Below, one piece after another: positions 11,975 to 22,566 of a stretch of DNA of 64,000 nucleotides (within the stretch, counting starts at the first letter, position 1; each line of letters begins with the position of its first letter). The notes below the pieces were generated by a model that worked only from the letters and a program-made list of their open reading frames with translations, was not told the origin of the DNA and made no database searches. Both the position numbers and the translations under genes were made by a program. Source of the stretch: Escarpia spicata (taxonomy: Eukaryota; Annelida; Polychaeta; Sabellida; Siboglinidae); contig OZ023218.1 in the NCBI GenBank assembly GCA_963995525.1, forward strand, positions 49,133,987 through 49,197,986, written 5' to 3'.

Positions 11975-12035
11975 GTCGTTCGTTCGTTCGTTCGTTCGTT
12001 CGTTCGTTCGTTCGTTCGTTCATTCGTTCGTTCGT
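11975..12035. repeat. TTCG tetranucleotide repeat
   Basis: About fifteen GTTC/TTCG units with one CATT interruption near 12021. The repeat sits at the left edge of an R1 dispersed-repeat copy. Confidence 0.97.
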
Positions 12036-12195
12036 AGACATTTGCGGGATGACACAATTTCGAACATTTATCCCTTGACGGTGAATCAGTTTGGTCGAAA
12101 TTCCACACCTACTCCATCAACTGACAAATCCATGTCATATCTCATTTTGACCGGGAGATATGCTTCTTTCACAACGTATATGATATGTACATATA
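12036..12195 (+). repeat. Dispersed repeat R1 copy
   Basis: Opens with TTTGCGGGATGACACAATTT and continues through CTTGACGGTGA, CACACCTACTCCATCAACTG and CATGTCATATCTCATTTTGA. Near-identical openings occur at about 34457 and 40200. Each unit is about 150-170 bp and non-coding. It ends close to the junction with the next LINE. Confidence 0.85.
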
Positions 12196-12207
12196 CATCA
12201 AGCACTG

Positions 12208-12680
12208 TTAAGAAATCATGCAAACGTCCTCGCTCCTCCATTAACTGCTATCTTTAATAAGTCTCTAAGAGAAGGAGTACTCTCTATGGAATGGAAAATG
12301 GCCAACATGATATCGTTACCAAAAACAAACTCACCTATCTCGATTGAAAAATATATTAGACCAATTTCACTAACTCCAATAGCTGCTAAGGTGTTTGAAT
12401 CAATAATAATGAAATGGGTGGATGACACAATTGAAGGAGAAATTGATGCTAAGCAATTTGGTGGAATTAGTGAAACTTCCACAACATACGTTCTTGTCGA
12501 AATGGTACACAAATGGTATGAGGCGACTGATAAATTGGATTCTTATGTCCGTGTTGTAATGCTAGATTTTAGCAAAGCGTTTGACCTTATTGATCACCAT
12601 TTGTTACTAGAAAAGCTATTGTTGTATGGTTTGCCTTCACATATTATAAGGTGGATGGCAACATTTTTATTGGACAGAAC
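12208..12680 (+). mobile_element. LINE reverse transcriptase fragment, left part of a chimera
   Basis: The frame runs from the fingers region (APPLTAIFNKSLREGVLS, near 12232) through the catalytic palm motif (VVMLDFSKAFDLIDHHLLL near 12555) to WMATFLLDRTQ near 12655. Its style differs from the CR1/L2-type sequence that follows. A fragment with a similar start (APPLTAIVNKSLREGL) lies on the minus strand near 62660-62720. The frame stays open into the joint, where the reading frame and the family change together. Confidence 0.8.
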
Positions 12681-13550
12681 TCAACTTCGTGTGGCATTCC
12701 CCAGGGTTCCGTTCTTGGGCCTTTGCTTTTCACTCTCTACACTACGCCACTCAGCTCTGTAATCGAAAGTCATAACTTGGATCATCACCTTTATGCAGAT
12801 GACACACATATCTACATTTCCTTGGCCACGCCCGATACAAGTCACTCCCTAAACCGACTCAACGATTGTCTCCAAGATGTTTTCTCATGGATGACCGATA
12901 GCAAATTAAAGTTAAATGCAGACAAAACTGAATTCCTCATCATTGGTACTCCAATGCAGCGAGGTAAACTTAATGACTTTTTTTCAACATGCATCCTGAG
13001 TCAAAATATCACACCAGCAGCATCAGTACGGAATCTAGGAGTGACCTTTGACTGCGACTTCAATTTCAGACAACACATATCCTAAACGTGCCATTGCTGT
13101 TTTGATCATATCCGTGATCTTCGCCGCATTCGCCGACAATAATATTGCTATCATGGATATTGCAAAACTACAACGTGTCCAAAATTGTTTAGCAAGGGTA
13201 GTCACACAATTTCCTCGATTCTCCCGATCAGTGCCACTTCTAAAATCATCACATTATGTTTAAGATCTGCACAATAACCTACCAAGCCCTTTCAACAATC
13301 TAGTTATTTACACTCAATGCTCACACCAGCTAGACAAGCCAGACAACTTCGGTCGTCTAGTTCGAAGTTGCTATCTGTTCCTAAAGCTAAGACAAAGGCT
13401 GGAATTCTAGCTTTTTTAGTTGCCGCGCCAACTATATGGAATTCGCTTCCCGTTAACGTTAAATCAGCAGAAACTATTGTTACATTTCGACATCTTAACA
13501 CATTCTACTTCTGTGAATTATCAAAACTTTTACAGGTAAGATTGAGGTAA
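12681..13550 (+). mobile_element. CR1/L2-like LINE fragment, right part of a chimera
   Basis: Starting at about 12681, in a different frame, the sequence reads STSCGIPQGSVLGPLLFTLY, the catalytic HLYADDTHIYI box near 12786, then a thumb strand (VRNLGVTFDCDFNFRQHIS) to 13085. A deletion after RQHIS removes most of the next region seen in the relative at 40597-41175. The C terminus (MLTPARQARQLRSSSSKLLS near 13317, WNSLPVNVKSAE near 13440) matches that relative closely. The element is inactive. Confidence 0.85.
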
Positions 13551-13603
13551 TAATACAAATCCTAAATCCTCTAAGGCACAGGTACTCTTACTTGTCTCTG
13601 AAA

Positions 13604-13748
13604 GAAATTGACACAGCGCTGATAAACTATCAAGTGTTAACAGTGATTTTGTTCTACTTCCTTCTAAATATACCTCATTAAGTCCCAACAGTGTTGGCGT
13701 TCGACAACATCAATAGGCAAAAGGAATCGCTGACTGGAGGAGGAACAT
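13604..13748 (+). pseudogene. Fragment of uncharacterised transposon-associated protein
   Basis: Translated on the plus strand this short piece encodes a degraded VLAFDNINR-plus-SLTGGGT-like motif. It is the inverted counterpart of 15477-15637. I recall the motif D-N-I-(D/N)-R-x-E-E-(S/T)-L-x-G-G-x-(T/V)-(S/T)-H-R-V from large, unnamed, repetitive invertebrate proteins. It is interrupted by the LINE beginning at about 13749. Confidence 0.55.
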
Positions 13749-14645
13749 ATTATTCTTAATATATATAAACGATTTGGACAATGATATAGCTAGCAAGGTG
13801 TTGAAATTTGCAGATGATACAAAAGTGTTTAGAAGGATTAAAAGTAATGGAGATAGATTTACAAGATGATCTTGACAGGTTGATCAAATGGTCTGAAAAG
13901 TGGCAAATGTTGTTCAATTTTGGGAAATTTAAATGCCTTCACACAATTCATGGGAACGAATATGTAGAATATACAATGGGGGAACTGTATTAAATACTAC
14001 TATAAAAGAAAAAGACTTAGGGCTGACAATTAGTGCTGACATGAAGATTTCAGAGCAGTGTGGAATTGCAGCTTCAAAAGGAAATCAAATCCTTGGATTG
14101 ATTAGGCGAAATATAGCATAAAGAACTAATAATAGCGCTGTACAAAACAATAGTTAGGCCTCATTTAGAATATTGTATACAAGCATGGAGGCCGTACCGC
14201 AAGAAGGACATAGATACGCTAGAAAGAGTACAGAGGAGAGCGACTAAAATAATACCAAAACTGAGGGATCTTACTTATGAAAAATGCCTAAACGAATGTG
14301 GTTTAACAACACTAGATTGAGAGGAGATCAGATAGAAGTGTTTACAATTTTTAATGATTATGAAAATGTTGATAGAAATATGTTATTTTCAGTTAAGAAA
14401 GATAGAAAGACTAGAGGACATGAAGTTACATTAGTAAAGTAGCAGTGTAGATTAGACGTAAGGAAGTTCTCATTTTCACAAAGGACTGTGAATGAATGGA
14501 ACAGATTATCTGATGATTGTGTGGGTGCTAGTAGTGTGAATGTTTAAAAATAAAATCGACACATACCTCAGAAGGGCTGGATATATGTAAATAAAAGGGT
14601 TGGACTATCGATAAGCCAAAGGGCTTCCTTGTCCACCTGCCATCT
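13749..14645 (+). mobile_element. LINE copy B2, internally decayed
   Basis: This is a close relative of the LINE at 17346-18476. It shares VLKFADDTKVFRRIK (near 13800), KWSEKWQM, KEKDLGLTISADMKISEQCG (near 14008) and the 3' UTR string AAGCCAAAGGGCTTCCTTGT. It is truncated on the left inside the reverse transcriptase just before FADD. Several stops and indels distinguish it from the intact relative. Confidence 0.92.
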
Positions 14646-14673
14646 AGAGTTAATTCTCTTGTTGGCAATCTTG

Positions 14674-15656
14674 TTAAATCTGGTTAAATCTTCTACATGC
14701 ACCATAATGCTGCAGTGAATTATCAGCCTTTTGTACCTCCTGGAATTGTATGTTGACCATTTCGATTTGACCGATTTCGTTTTCGTTGCCTCGTCTGAAT
14801 TGTACGGAAAAGTAGCATCGTAGGAAATGTTGAACCCTCTTTTGAAGCTGTGCCATCAGTGCATAATGCATAATGTAAATTCCTTGCTTAGTTCACCTGT
14901 CCCAAAGCCAACACCAGAGAGTCACTTTTTTGATGCATGCCAAGTAAAGATTCGAATTGCCCTCCCTGTCACCACGCAACAACCCAAGCAGGATGCTCAC
15001 CATGTCGATGTATCACCCAGAACCGTGCCAGCTGGCCACAATGTTGACGCATAACATTCAGACAGGCCACGAGCAAGTCCAGGATCTTTGTCATTGAAAC
15101 ACCGATCACGGCAGCAACAACAGTTTCATGACAACTGTTGGTTGGACACTCTTTTGAAGCGCTGATTTTCTGATCGGACGGTTCCAGTAAACGAGTTAAC
15201 ACCCGCACGCGTTACTCCGTTGAACTGATGATGCAGCATCTTAGGTCTTAGGTGTTTCTTCTCCACACAGCCCCTTCTTGGGCTAACTTAGGCGAGGCTA
15301 GATGTCCACACAAATAGCTGGTTTGACGATAGGTGTGCCTTCTCTTTTCCCAAAGCCGTATACTGGAAACAATTTCAATGATAGCTGGATAGATCGCTTC
15401 TTGTATGTTTTACCAACAATAACAGTTGTCTGATGCGGCTTGCACGTCAACAACTTCGGGAGAGAATGATGCCATGGACTCGATGTGATGTTACTCCTCC
15501 ATTTAGGGATTCTTCTTTCCTATTGATGTTATCGAACGCCAACACTGTGGAGAATGATTGAGATATATTTGGGAGGAAGTGGTACGTAATTGCTGTCAAC
15601 ACTTGATAGATTATCAATGCACAGCGCTGTATCAAATTCTTCAGCGCCAAATACAA
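14674..15656 (-). pseudogene. Uncharacterised transposon-associated protein, broken
   Basis: Reading on the minus strand from 15656: VLAFDNINRKEESLNGGVTS followed by HRVHG; then SASKECPTNSCHETVV and VACLNVMRQHCGQLARFW (about 15045-15190). After a frame change comes YIDMVSILLGLLRGDREGN near 14980, then FLRCYFSVQF near 14810. These blocks occur in this order in large, unnamed, multi-copy proteins of cnidarians and molluscs, usually next to transposon sequence. No enzyme activity is established that I know of. Frameshifts and stops make it a relic. It lies between the two arms of inverted repeat 1 and could be that element's own protein. Confidence 0.6.
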
Positions 15657-16596
15657 GCACCCATGCCCAAGAGGCTTGAGGATTTTTATTACCTCAAGCT
15701 TACCTGTGAAAGTGTTGATAAGTCACTGAAGTAACACATTTTTTTATGTTTTCAAAGCACCAACACACACAGCAGTAATAACATCCTGGGTTGTTTATGC
15801 ATTTTACATACAACATTTCTTGTAATATATTTTAGTTAACCAGAAGTTACGCCTAGTTATTGCTATTGTAACAACTGGACGGAAGCACATGCTAAGGCAA
15901 AGCGCGGTTAATATTGACTAGCAAAAATGACCGTCACCTGACGGGATGCATTGGTAGTTTACAGTCTTGATAGTAATAATTACCAAATGTAAGAAAACAC
16001 AATGCATGGTTACATAAAGCCATATCGCACACGCTGATAGGATGTTTGTTCAAAGTGATGAAGGTCGGAGATAATGTGAAGTCCATCGATATATCTTAGT
16101 CGTGATAGCGTAGAATTATCAAATAATGTTCGTATTGTTATGCTACTGGCATAAAGGTAAACATAAGTATATTGTACCAGCGTCTACTGCATGATGCTAT
16201 GTCCATTACGCAGGGACTATTTTCCCGAACCATTTTCCGGGTTGCATAATTCGTACGATTGTTAAGTATTATGCACAACTGATTTACCACATAAAAGGTG
16301 AGAAACTTGACATATATTTGGTATTTTGATAATACATGGGTCTCACTTCCTGTTCTATGGGTCGTAGATTAATCCTTGAAAGTTTGGCGCGCGAGGTTCA
16401 AGTCGTCAAGAAGAAAACGCAAACTCGTTTATAATTAGATTATTGCGGCATCACCCCAACTGGTATTATTGGGCCATGTTCTAGTGCCAAACGTTTGAAA
16501 ACAGATTATGGGCATAGCTGTGCGAAACGATCATTAATCTAACATATTTTATTGTATGTTTATAATCTAAAGCAGAAGTTTAAACATAACATTTGT
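15657..16596. other. Stretch with no recognised gene inside inverted repeat 1
   Basis: AT-rich sequence with no family-level coding similarity on either strand. It probably belongs to the interior of the element bounded by 6019-6748 and 16597-17346. Confidence 0.4.
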
Positions 16597-17346
16597 AGGC
16601 TAATGGTTGGCAAGGTTTCTGAAGTAGTTATTAGGTTAATAAATAGTATGCATAATTTATTTGTTCTGTTCCTGACATAATGTATACGTAATACAAATAC
16701 GTTTATGTATTCTCACAAAATTTCATGCAAATATTCTAAGCCGTTTTGCTGTAAGAGGTAAATGAAGTATGTGTGAAAGTATTCCCGTTTACAGGGACCA
16801 GATGGGGGTACGTTTACATTTTGATGTGCCGACAGCAAATAGAAACAATACAGAAGACATCTAAAATGACATACATTTAGTCAATAGCATATAGTTTCAT
16901 AAGAAAGTAACAAGAAAGTAACATAAGTAACAAACATTTGTGTTTTAAAACATTACAAAAACTTAAATAAAAAATATTGTGGAAAAAATGCATTTTTTAC
17001 GTGTTCCTTGTAATTTTCCCCTACATTGTTTTGTAAGTAATGATAACAGAAATATTATATTAGTATTTTTGTACTCTGAATATTATTATGAACAACGTTT
17101 GTAAATACAACTTTAAGATGCAATCACTAGATTGGGCTGTAGGCCATTAGTTTCAAATAGCTTGACTTTCGCTTGAAAATGGCAGCCATATTTGAAGAGG
17201 GTTTCCAAAAAGGTACTAAGCTACGGTTCTGAAATGTCCATCACCCATTTTCGGATACCTCAGATATTGGTGTAACTGAAAATCACAGTGGGAATTAGTC
17301 ACTCATTTTGAGAATCAACTTCAATATTTGCAGTCTTGGCTCATGG
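16597..17346. repeat. Long inverted repeat 1, right arm
   Basis: Diverged reverse complement of 6019-6748. Landmarks are GAAGTAGTTATTAGGTTAAT near 16620, GGGGGTACGTTTACATTTTG near 16804, GCAATCACTAGATTGGGCTG near 17119, GAAATGTCCATCACCCATTT near 17232 and the outer GGCTCATGGACTA near 17338. The LINE that follows starts within about ten bases of the outer end. Confidence 0.8.
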
Positions 17347-18379
17347 ACTACTAACAAAAGGATTAGGATTGGAAGGCATAGGAAATGGTATAATAAACTG
17401 GATAGAACAATGGCTGATTGACAGAAGACAACGTGTAGTAGTTGATGGGGAGGCTTCAAACTGGAAATCGGTATTGAGTGGGGTACCACAGGGATCAGTA
17501 TTAGGTCCTATATTATTCTTAATATACATCAACGATTTGGATGATGAAATAACAAGCAAGGTGTTGAAATTTGCGGATGATACAAAAGTGTTTAGAAGGA
17601 TTAAAAGTGATGGAGATAGACAGCATTTACAAGATGATCTTGACAGGTTGATCAAATGGTCTGAAAAGTGGCAAATGATGTTCAATTTTGGGAAATGTAA
17701 ATGCCTCCACATAGGACATGGGAACGAAGAAGTAGAATATACAATGGGGGGTACTGTACTAAGTACTACTGTAAAAGAAAAGGACTTAGGGTTAACCGTT
17801 AGTGCTGATATGAAGATTTCAGAGCAGTGCGGAATTGCAGCTTCAAAGGGAAATCAAATCCTTGGATTAATTAGGCGAAACATAACGTATAAGGAAAAAG
17901 AGCTAATAATACCGCTGTACAAAACAATAGTTAGGCCTCATTTAGAATATTGTATTCAAGCGTGGAGGCCATATCGCAGGAAGGACATAGATATGCTAGA
18001 AAGAGTGCAGAGGAGAGCAACTAAAATGATACCAAATCTGAGGGATCTTAGTTACGAAATACGTCTAAAAAAATGCGGTTTAACAACACTAGAGACCAGG
18101 AGATTGAGAGGAGATCAGATAGAAGTGTTTAAAATATTGAAGGGTTATGAAAATATTGATAGAAATATGTTTTTCTCAGTTAAGAAAGATAGAAGGACTA
18201 GAGGACATGATCTTGCATTAGCAAAGGAGCAGAGTAGATTGGATATAAGAAAGTTTTCATTTTCACAAAGGACTGTAAATGAATGGAACAGATTACCTGC
18301 TGCTTGTGTGGGTGCTAGTAGCGTGAATATGTTTAAAAATAAAATCGACACATACCTCAGACGGGCGGGATACACATAG
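17336..18379 (+). CDS. LINE reverse transcriptase C-terminal part, open 347-codon frame
   Basis: This is the longest intact non-Gypsy, non-repeat frame in the window. It covers the second half of a LINE reverse transcriptase: SGVPQGSVLGPILFLIYIND at residues 48-67, the catalytic FADDTKVF box at about residue 79, a thumb strand KEKDLGLTVSADMKISEQCG, and a conserved C-terminal region with LYKTIVRPHLEYCIQAW and FSQRTVNEWNRLPAA. The first catalytic aspartate and the endonuclease are missing because the copy is 5'-truncated, so it cannot be active alone. The annotated start is only the first ATG of the truncated copy. The lack of stops suggests recent insertion. Confidence 0.93.
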   Translation: MAHGLLTKGLGLEGIGNGIINWIEQWLIDRRQRVVVDGEASNWKSVLSGVPQGSVLGPILFLIYINDLDDEITSKVLKFADDTKVFRRIKSDGDRQHLQDDLDRLIKWSEKWQMMFNFGKCKCLHIGHGNEEVEYTMGGTVLSTTVKEKDLGLTVSADMKISEQCGIAASKGNQILGLIRRNITYKEKELIIPLYKTIVRPHLEYCIQAWRPYRRKDIDMLERVQRRATKMIPNLRDLSYEIRLKKCGLTTLETRRLRGDQIEVFKILKGYENIDRNMFFSVKKDRRTRGHDLALAKEQSRLDIRKFSFSQRTVNEWNRLPAACVGASSVNMFKNKIDTYLRRAGYT

Positions 18380-18476
18380 ATAAAAGGGTCGGACTCTCGA
18401 TAAGCCAAGGGCTTCCTTGTCCACCTGCTACCTAGAGTTAATTCTCTGGGTGGCAATCTTGTTAAATCTTGTTAAA
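17346..18476 (+). mobile_element. LINE copy B1, recent 5'-truncated insertion
   Basis: It comprises the open frame above plus a short 3' UTR with AAGCCAAGGGCTTCCTTGTC and a terminal TTGTTAAATCTTGTTAAA duplication. The left boundary coincides with the outer end of inverted repeat 1. Relatives are at 13749-14645 (plus), the 29595-31450 LINE (minus, more distant) and a 55-bp shard at 63077-63131. Confidence 0.92.
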
Positions 18477-18529
18477 ACAAAATAGTCTGGTTTGTTAAGG
18501 CCAATTTTTGCCGAATCGTTACTTACCGG

Positions 18530-19273
18530 ATAAAAGCACGAGAATTGAACCATATATGTAAAATTTCACGGCGAATCCGATTAGAGGGGTCTATAAGTCA
18601 GATTCTGTGTCCTTGACCTTGAATTTCAAGGTCAAATACTACAGAACGTGAAATGTATCTTTTTCAATACCGCCACAGTTTTATATGTGTACGAATGTAT
18701 GTGTATAATCACTAGACAATGGGCCAGATATGCCCTTCGAGCACCCCCCACAACTCTACCAACCCATGTTTTTTAAGCTTTTGGGTCCCTTGAAGATGAT
18801 ATCAAGTGGTAACAGTGAAAAAGTTGGGTCTCACTACCCATTTTCAACCTATCTTGGATGGTACCCTGAAATATCGTATTTGTCGTAAATGTCGCGTGGT
18901 ATTTAATCACCCACACCACAATCGTCATTGTATAGTCATATGTGTCTCAACATGTACTTATGATATGTCGAATTGAAGGTTTTCATCTGCTGATCATTAT
19001 AATTGCATTCAATAGATATTTACTATTATGGCGTACGCCCTAATTAGAATAGAATAACTACACCCCATTCTCACTCGTGACCGCATAGATGACATCATTA
19101 TTGTTGTCAAATATATATATTTCCTTTGATCCCATGGCCTCTTTAAGATAACAATAATCATGCATGACAATCTGCAGCATCATATTTTTCATTTGTCTTT
19201 CTGTCATAAAAAAATTGATTAGATGATGCTTCAAAGATAACCGCAGTGTCTCGGATCAAGAGGCGTAACGCAA
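18530..19273. repeat. Long inverted repeat 2, left arm
   Basis: Matched in reverse complement by 26537-27145 and 28600-28712. Shared landmarks, outside to inside, are CCGGATAAAAGCACG, CCATATATGTAAAAT, CGAATCCGATTAGAGGGG, CACAACTCTACCAACCCATG near 18749, GGTAACAGTGAAAAAGTTGG near 18811, TATCTTGGATGGTACCCTGA near 18850, CATATGTGTCTCAA near 18938 and CGGATCAAGAGGCGTAACGC near 19253. The arms enclose the XPG-like gene and its nested Gypsy element. Confidence 0.9.
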
Positions 19274-19701
19274 AGATAATCATGGATATGGATGGCATAC
19301 ATGTCAAAACTGTCTTGATTATGTGTGTGTTTTCAATTATACAGTTACAGCAGATTAAGTTCAGATGTATAAAACAAAGCACTACATATTTCATATAATG
19401 TACATGTATATTAGCTTAAAATAGTATCCAAACCTCGTGAATTAAGATGTGATAAATGTCAACAGTACAGACAAATTGAAAGCCAGTATCTCACAATAAT
19501 GATAATTCAGTTTAAAGCGAATTACATACGTATGACATTCATATAGATGGTAGACATTGATAAAACAAAATGTAGTTAGATGCCACAACGTTATTCACAT
19601 CTTAATTGTCAATCAATGACATACAATATCTAGGATGATGTACGGACACTTGCCAAACATTGATAGCTACATAACCAATTACATTAGTCACATTTTGAAG
19701 C
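19274..19701. other. Spacer between left arm and nuclease gene; no gene seen
   Basis: AT-rich. On the minus strand this would be the 3' flank of the XPG-like gene, whose stop codon is at 19702-19704. A minus frame at 19158-19394 is unrecognised. Confidence 0.45.
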
Positions 19702-19772
19702 TCAGTCATAATCACTGTCACTGTCAGCATATAGTTCCATCCCATCAGACATGTCCAAGTCAGACTCGTCAT
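19702..19772 (-). pseudogene. 3' end of XPG-like nuclease gene, cut off by the Gypsy element
   Basis: On the minus strand this piece encodes an acidic tail (ESDLDMSDGMELYADSDSDYD) and stops with TGA at 19702-19704. It lies immediately outside the left LTR. When the Gypsy element and one GTCAT copy are ignored, its frame joins the frame ending at 24407 without a shift, with aspartate-rich residues on both sides. The insertion therefore split an open coding sequence near its C terminus. Confidence 0.85.
19768..19772. other. Target-site duplication GTCAT, left copy
   Basis: Five bases GTCAT directly flank the LTR that starts TGAAAT at 19773. The identical pentamer follows the other LTR at 24407-24411. 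Five-base duplications are typical for Gypsy integrases. Confidence 0.95.
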
Positions 19773-19932
19773 TGAAATGATAAAAATAACGGTATAACAT
19801 GTAACTTTATTAGTGTATAATCGTACAATCCGAACATGGCCGTGCACGCCGCATCTGCCAACCAAACATGCGAGAGCCGTAAGTTCGCGAGGCCCGTAAG
19901 GGTAATGGTGGTACGAGTGATCTATCATTACA
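19773..19932 (-). repeat. Gypsy 3' LTR (left side)
   Basis: 160 bp, TG at one end and CA at the other, a near-identical direct repeat of 24247-24406. Because the coding strand is minus, this is the element's 3' LTR. Confidence 0.97.
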
Positions 19933-19947
19933 TCCCCCTTGTAATAT
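19933..19947 (-). other. Gypsy polypurine tract
   Basis: On the minus strand the sequence reads ATTACAAGGGGGA directly before the 3' LTR's TGTAATG. This is the expected priming site for plus-strand DNA synthesis. Confidence 0.75.
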
Positions 19948-20324
19948 AAAAATATTAAAAAAATAAAAAAATCTTAACAGCGGAAAGGCAACAGCAAGAT
20001 AAAATAATAATTATTATTATTATATGGCATGTTAGTGTCACTACAGGTCAAGGATGCGCCTGGGTTTGTGCACTCTTCCCGCTCTGGTTCTGTAGGGGTG
20101 AGGTGAGACCGTATCTTGCGTAAGGCGACGCGGGTTGCGCGGTGGATGTCGGCGTTGCAGCTGGCTCCGACGTGTTGAATGGGCGGAGTGCGCACGCCTC
20201 GCTGGCGGGAGCGTGGTCTTCGTCGATACATCCGAGCTGCCCGTCGATATCAGGGAGGGGGTCGGCAACAGGTTGTTCGCGCGTCTTCAAGAGGTGTTTC
20301 CGATTTCGTCGGTATACTCATCGT

Positions 20325-22510
20325 TCAGATCGGACAATGTATGTGCGCGGTGTCTTCGGTTGTGGCGTTTGAATGACGACGGCAGATTCCCAGTGTGGCC
20401 TTGGGTCGGTGATGCGTAGGCGTATCCGTTCGTTGACGTGGAGTGGTGTTGTCGTAGTGTTCTTTCTGAGTTGACTGTTTGCGTTCGAGCATGTCCTCGA
20501 TGACGCTACACTCAACCACTGCAGGTTGTAGATGCCTCGGTGCGCACGGTATCGACGACCGCAAACGACGAGACTTCGCAAGCTGCGCAGGTGATGCGAG
20601 TCCATGCACGGGGGTGTTTCGCAATTCGAGTAGGTCCAAGTAAGGGTCTGTCTTCCCGTGTTTGGCTTTCTTGAACAGTCTTTTGATGGTTTGAACCGTT
20701 CTTTCGGCAAGACCATTCGATGTCGGGTATGTAGGGCTGGAGGTTGTGTGCTCGAAATCCCACTGTTTTGCGAATCTCCGAAACCCGGCACTCGAAAATT
20801 GAGGGCCGTTGTCGCTAACAAGTTTTTGGCACTGACCATGGCGCGCCAAGATTCCTTTGATTTTGTTAATGACTGTGGCAGATTTCGTGTCTCGTAGATA
20901 CTCCACCTCAGGGAAGTTACTGTAGTAGTCCACTACAACAATGTAGTCACGACCGTCGAGATTAAACAGATCTGTCGCTACAACCTGCCATGGCAACGAG
21001 GGTATTGGATGGTTTATCAGAGTTTCTTTCTGGTTGGCATTTCTGTGCATCTGGCACGTGCTGCAGTTGGCGATGGTTTTCTCGATGTCGGCGTTCATAC
21101 CGGGCCAGAACAGTGCCATACGTGCCCGTGATCGACACTTCTCGACCCCGAAGTGTCCTTCGTGTATTCGTGTTAGCATTTCTGGGCGCAATGCGTTGGG
21201 GACTACGATTCTGTCCGTCTTGAATATTAGGCCGTCTGCGTGCATCAGCTCATCTCGGTGATTCCAGTGATCGCTGATGGCAGTGAGGCACTCCTTACGT
21301 TGGCTGGGCCACCCCGATATAATCACGTGCTTTAGCGTCTGCATGCGGGGGTCGTTCGCGGTGCTGGTCCGGATCTCTGCCAATTTTTTGTCGCTGATCG
21401 GGAGAGTTGCTATCAGATGGTGGACGGCTATGTCTGGTTCTTCTGAGAATTCATCGTAGATCGGCACAGCGTTTGCAGTGAGGTTACGGCTCAAACAGTC
21501 GGTTACTGGTATTTCCTTACCAGGTTTGTGGACGATGTGGATATCATAAATGTATCGCTGTAATTCGACAATCATGCTTTGCAGGCGTTTCGGGGCTGCC
21601 GATAGTGGCTTGCGCATGATGGATTGAAGTGGTTTGTGGTCAGATTCCACAGTTGTTTTGCGTCCGTACATGTATTGGCGGAATCTGTTGCACCCGTGTA
21701 CAATGGCTAGCATCTCTCGTTCGATCGTAGCCCAGTTTTGTTTGGACTGGTCCAAAGCTCGTGACATGTACTCGATTGGGCGTCCTTCTTGCATGAGTGT
21801 GGCACTCGTCGCTTTTGATGAGGCGTCGACTTGTAGTGTCAGCTCCTTCTTTGGATCATAGAAAGCTAACACGGGTGCTTTCGTGATGATCTCCTTCATC
21901 TTTGCGAATGCAGATTCTTGTTGCGCATCCCACACGAATTCGGATTCTTTCTTCAATAGGTCTCGCATCGGGGCAGTGATTTCACTCAGTTTTGGCGCAA
22001 ACTTAGCAAGATAGTTGGCCATACCAAGTATGGTCTGTAGCTCGGCTTTGTTAGCAGGGCTTGCCATTTTGACGATAGCTTCTATCTTTTTGGGGTCTGG
22101 TTTGATGCCCTCGGCAGATATGACGTGACCGTAGTATGCAACCTCTGGCAAATGAAAACAACATTTGTCCATGTTGAAACGTTGACCACTTTGGCGAGCT
22201 CGTTGAAACACTGCGCGTAGTGTAAGAAGGTGTTCTTCTTTCGACGTGCCTGCGACAAGTACGTCGTCGCTGATGCGAGTAACATGTGGCAGACCTTCGA
22301 ATGTCTCATCGACACGGCGCTGAAAGATGTCTTGAGCTGCGTTGATTCCGAATGGCATGCGTAGGTATGGGTATCGTCCGTATGGTGTGTTGAATGTTGT
22401 AAATCGAGATGTTGAGTCTGTAAGTTTTATCTGCCAGTAACCACTTCGTGCGTCGAGCAGCGAGAAGTATTTTGCGCCCGTCAGCGTGCTGGTGACGCCC
22501 TCTAGCGTCG
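20325..22510 (-). pseudogene. pol: Gypsy Pol: reverse transcriptase, RNase H, integrase
   Basis: The long minus frame (first ATG at 22358, open upstream to the duplication) encodes the second half of the reverse transcriptase, with MPFGINAAQDIFQRR at residues 1-15 and ISDDVLVAG at 29-37 as the catalytic box (usual form Y/V-x-DD). RNase H follows, with an IEREMLAIVHGC helix. Then comes integrase with an H-H-C-C zinc domain (HEGHFGVEK ... CSTCQMH) and the D,D-E core (VATDLFN, SDNGPQFSS, NGLAERTVQ). The 677-residue frame shifts off consensus near its end, about 20500. It would copy element RNA and insert the DNA. Its 5' part is disconnected by the 28-bp duplication. Confidence 0.95.
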
Positions 22511-22566
22511 GTACTGGGTAGTACGGTCGTTTTATCGCGTACTGGGTAGTACGGTCGTTTTATCAC
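22511..22566. repeat. 28-bp tandem duplication inside Gypsy reverse transcriptase
   Basis: Bases 22511-22538 and 22539-22566 are two 28-bp copies (opening GTACTGGGTAGTACGGTCGT) differing at one base. On the coding strand the first copy read gives the conserved KRPYYPV strand in frame; the second is out of frame. Since 28 is not a multiple of three, this single event disables pol. Confidence 0.95.

Noticed and set aside
18480..18530. Extending the left arm of inverted repeat 2 outward to the LINE
   Set aside because: Only a short TTTTTGCCG string is shared beyond 18530, and spacing differs from the right side, so the true end is uncertain.
20135..20897. Plus-strand frames in the Gypsy region
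   Set aside because: They are antisense shadows of the minus-strand pol gene.
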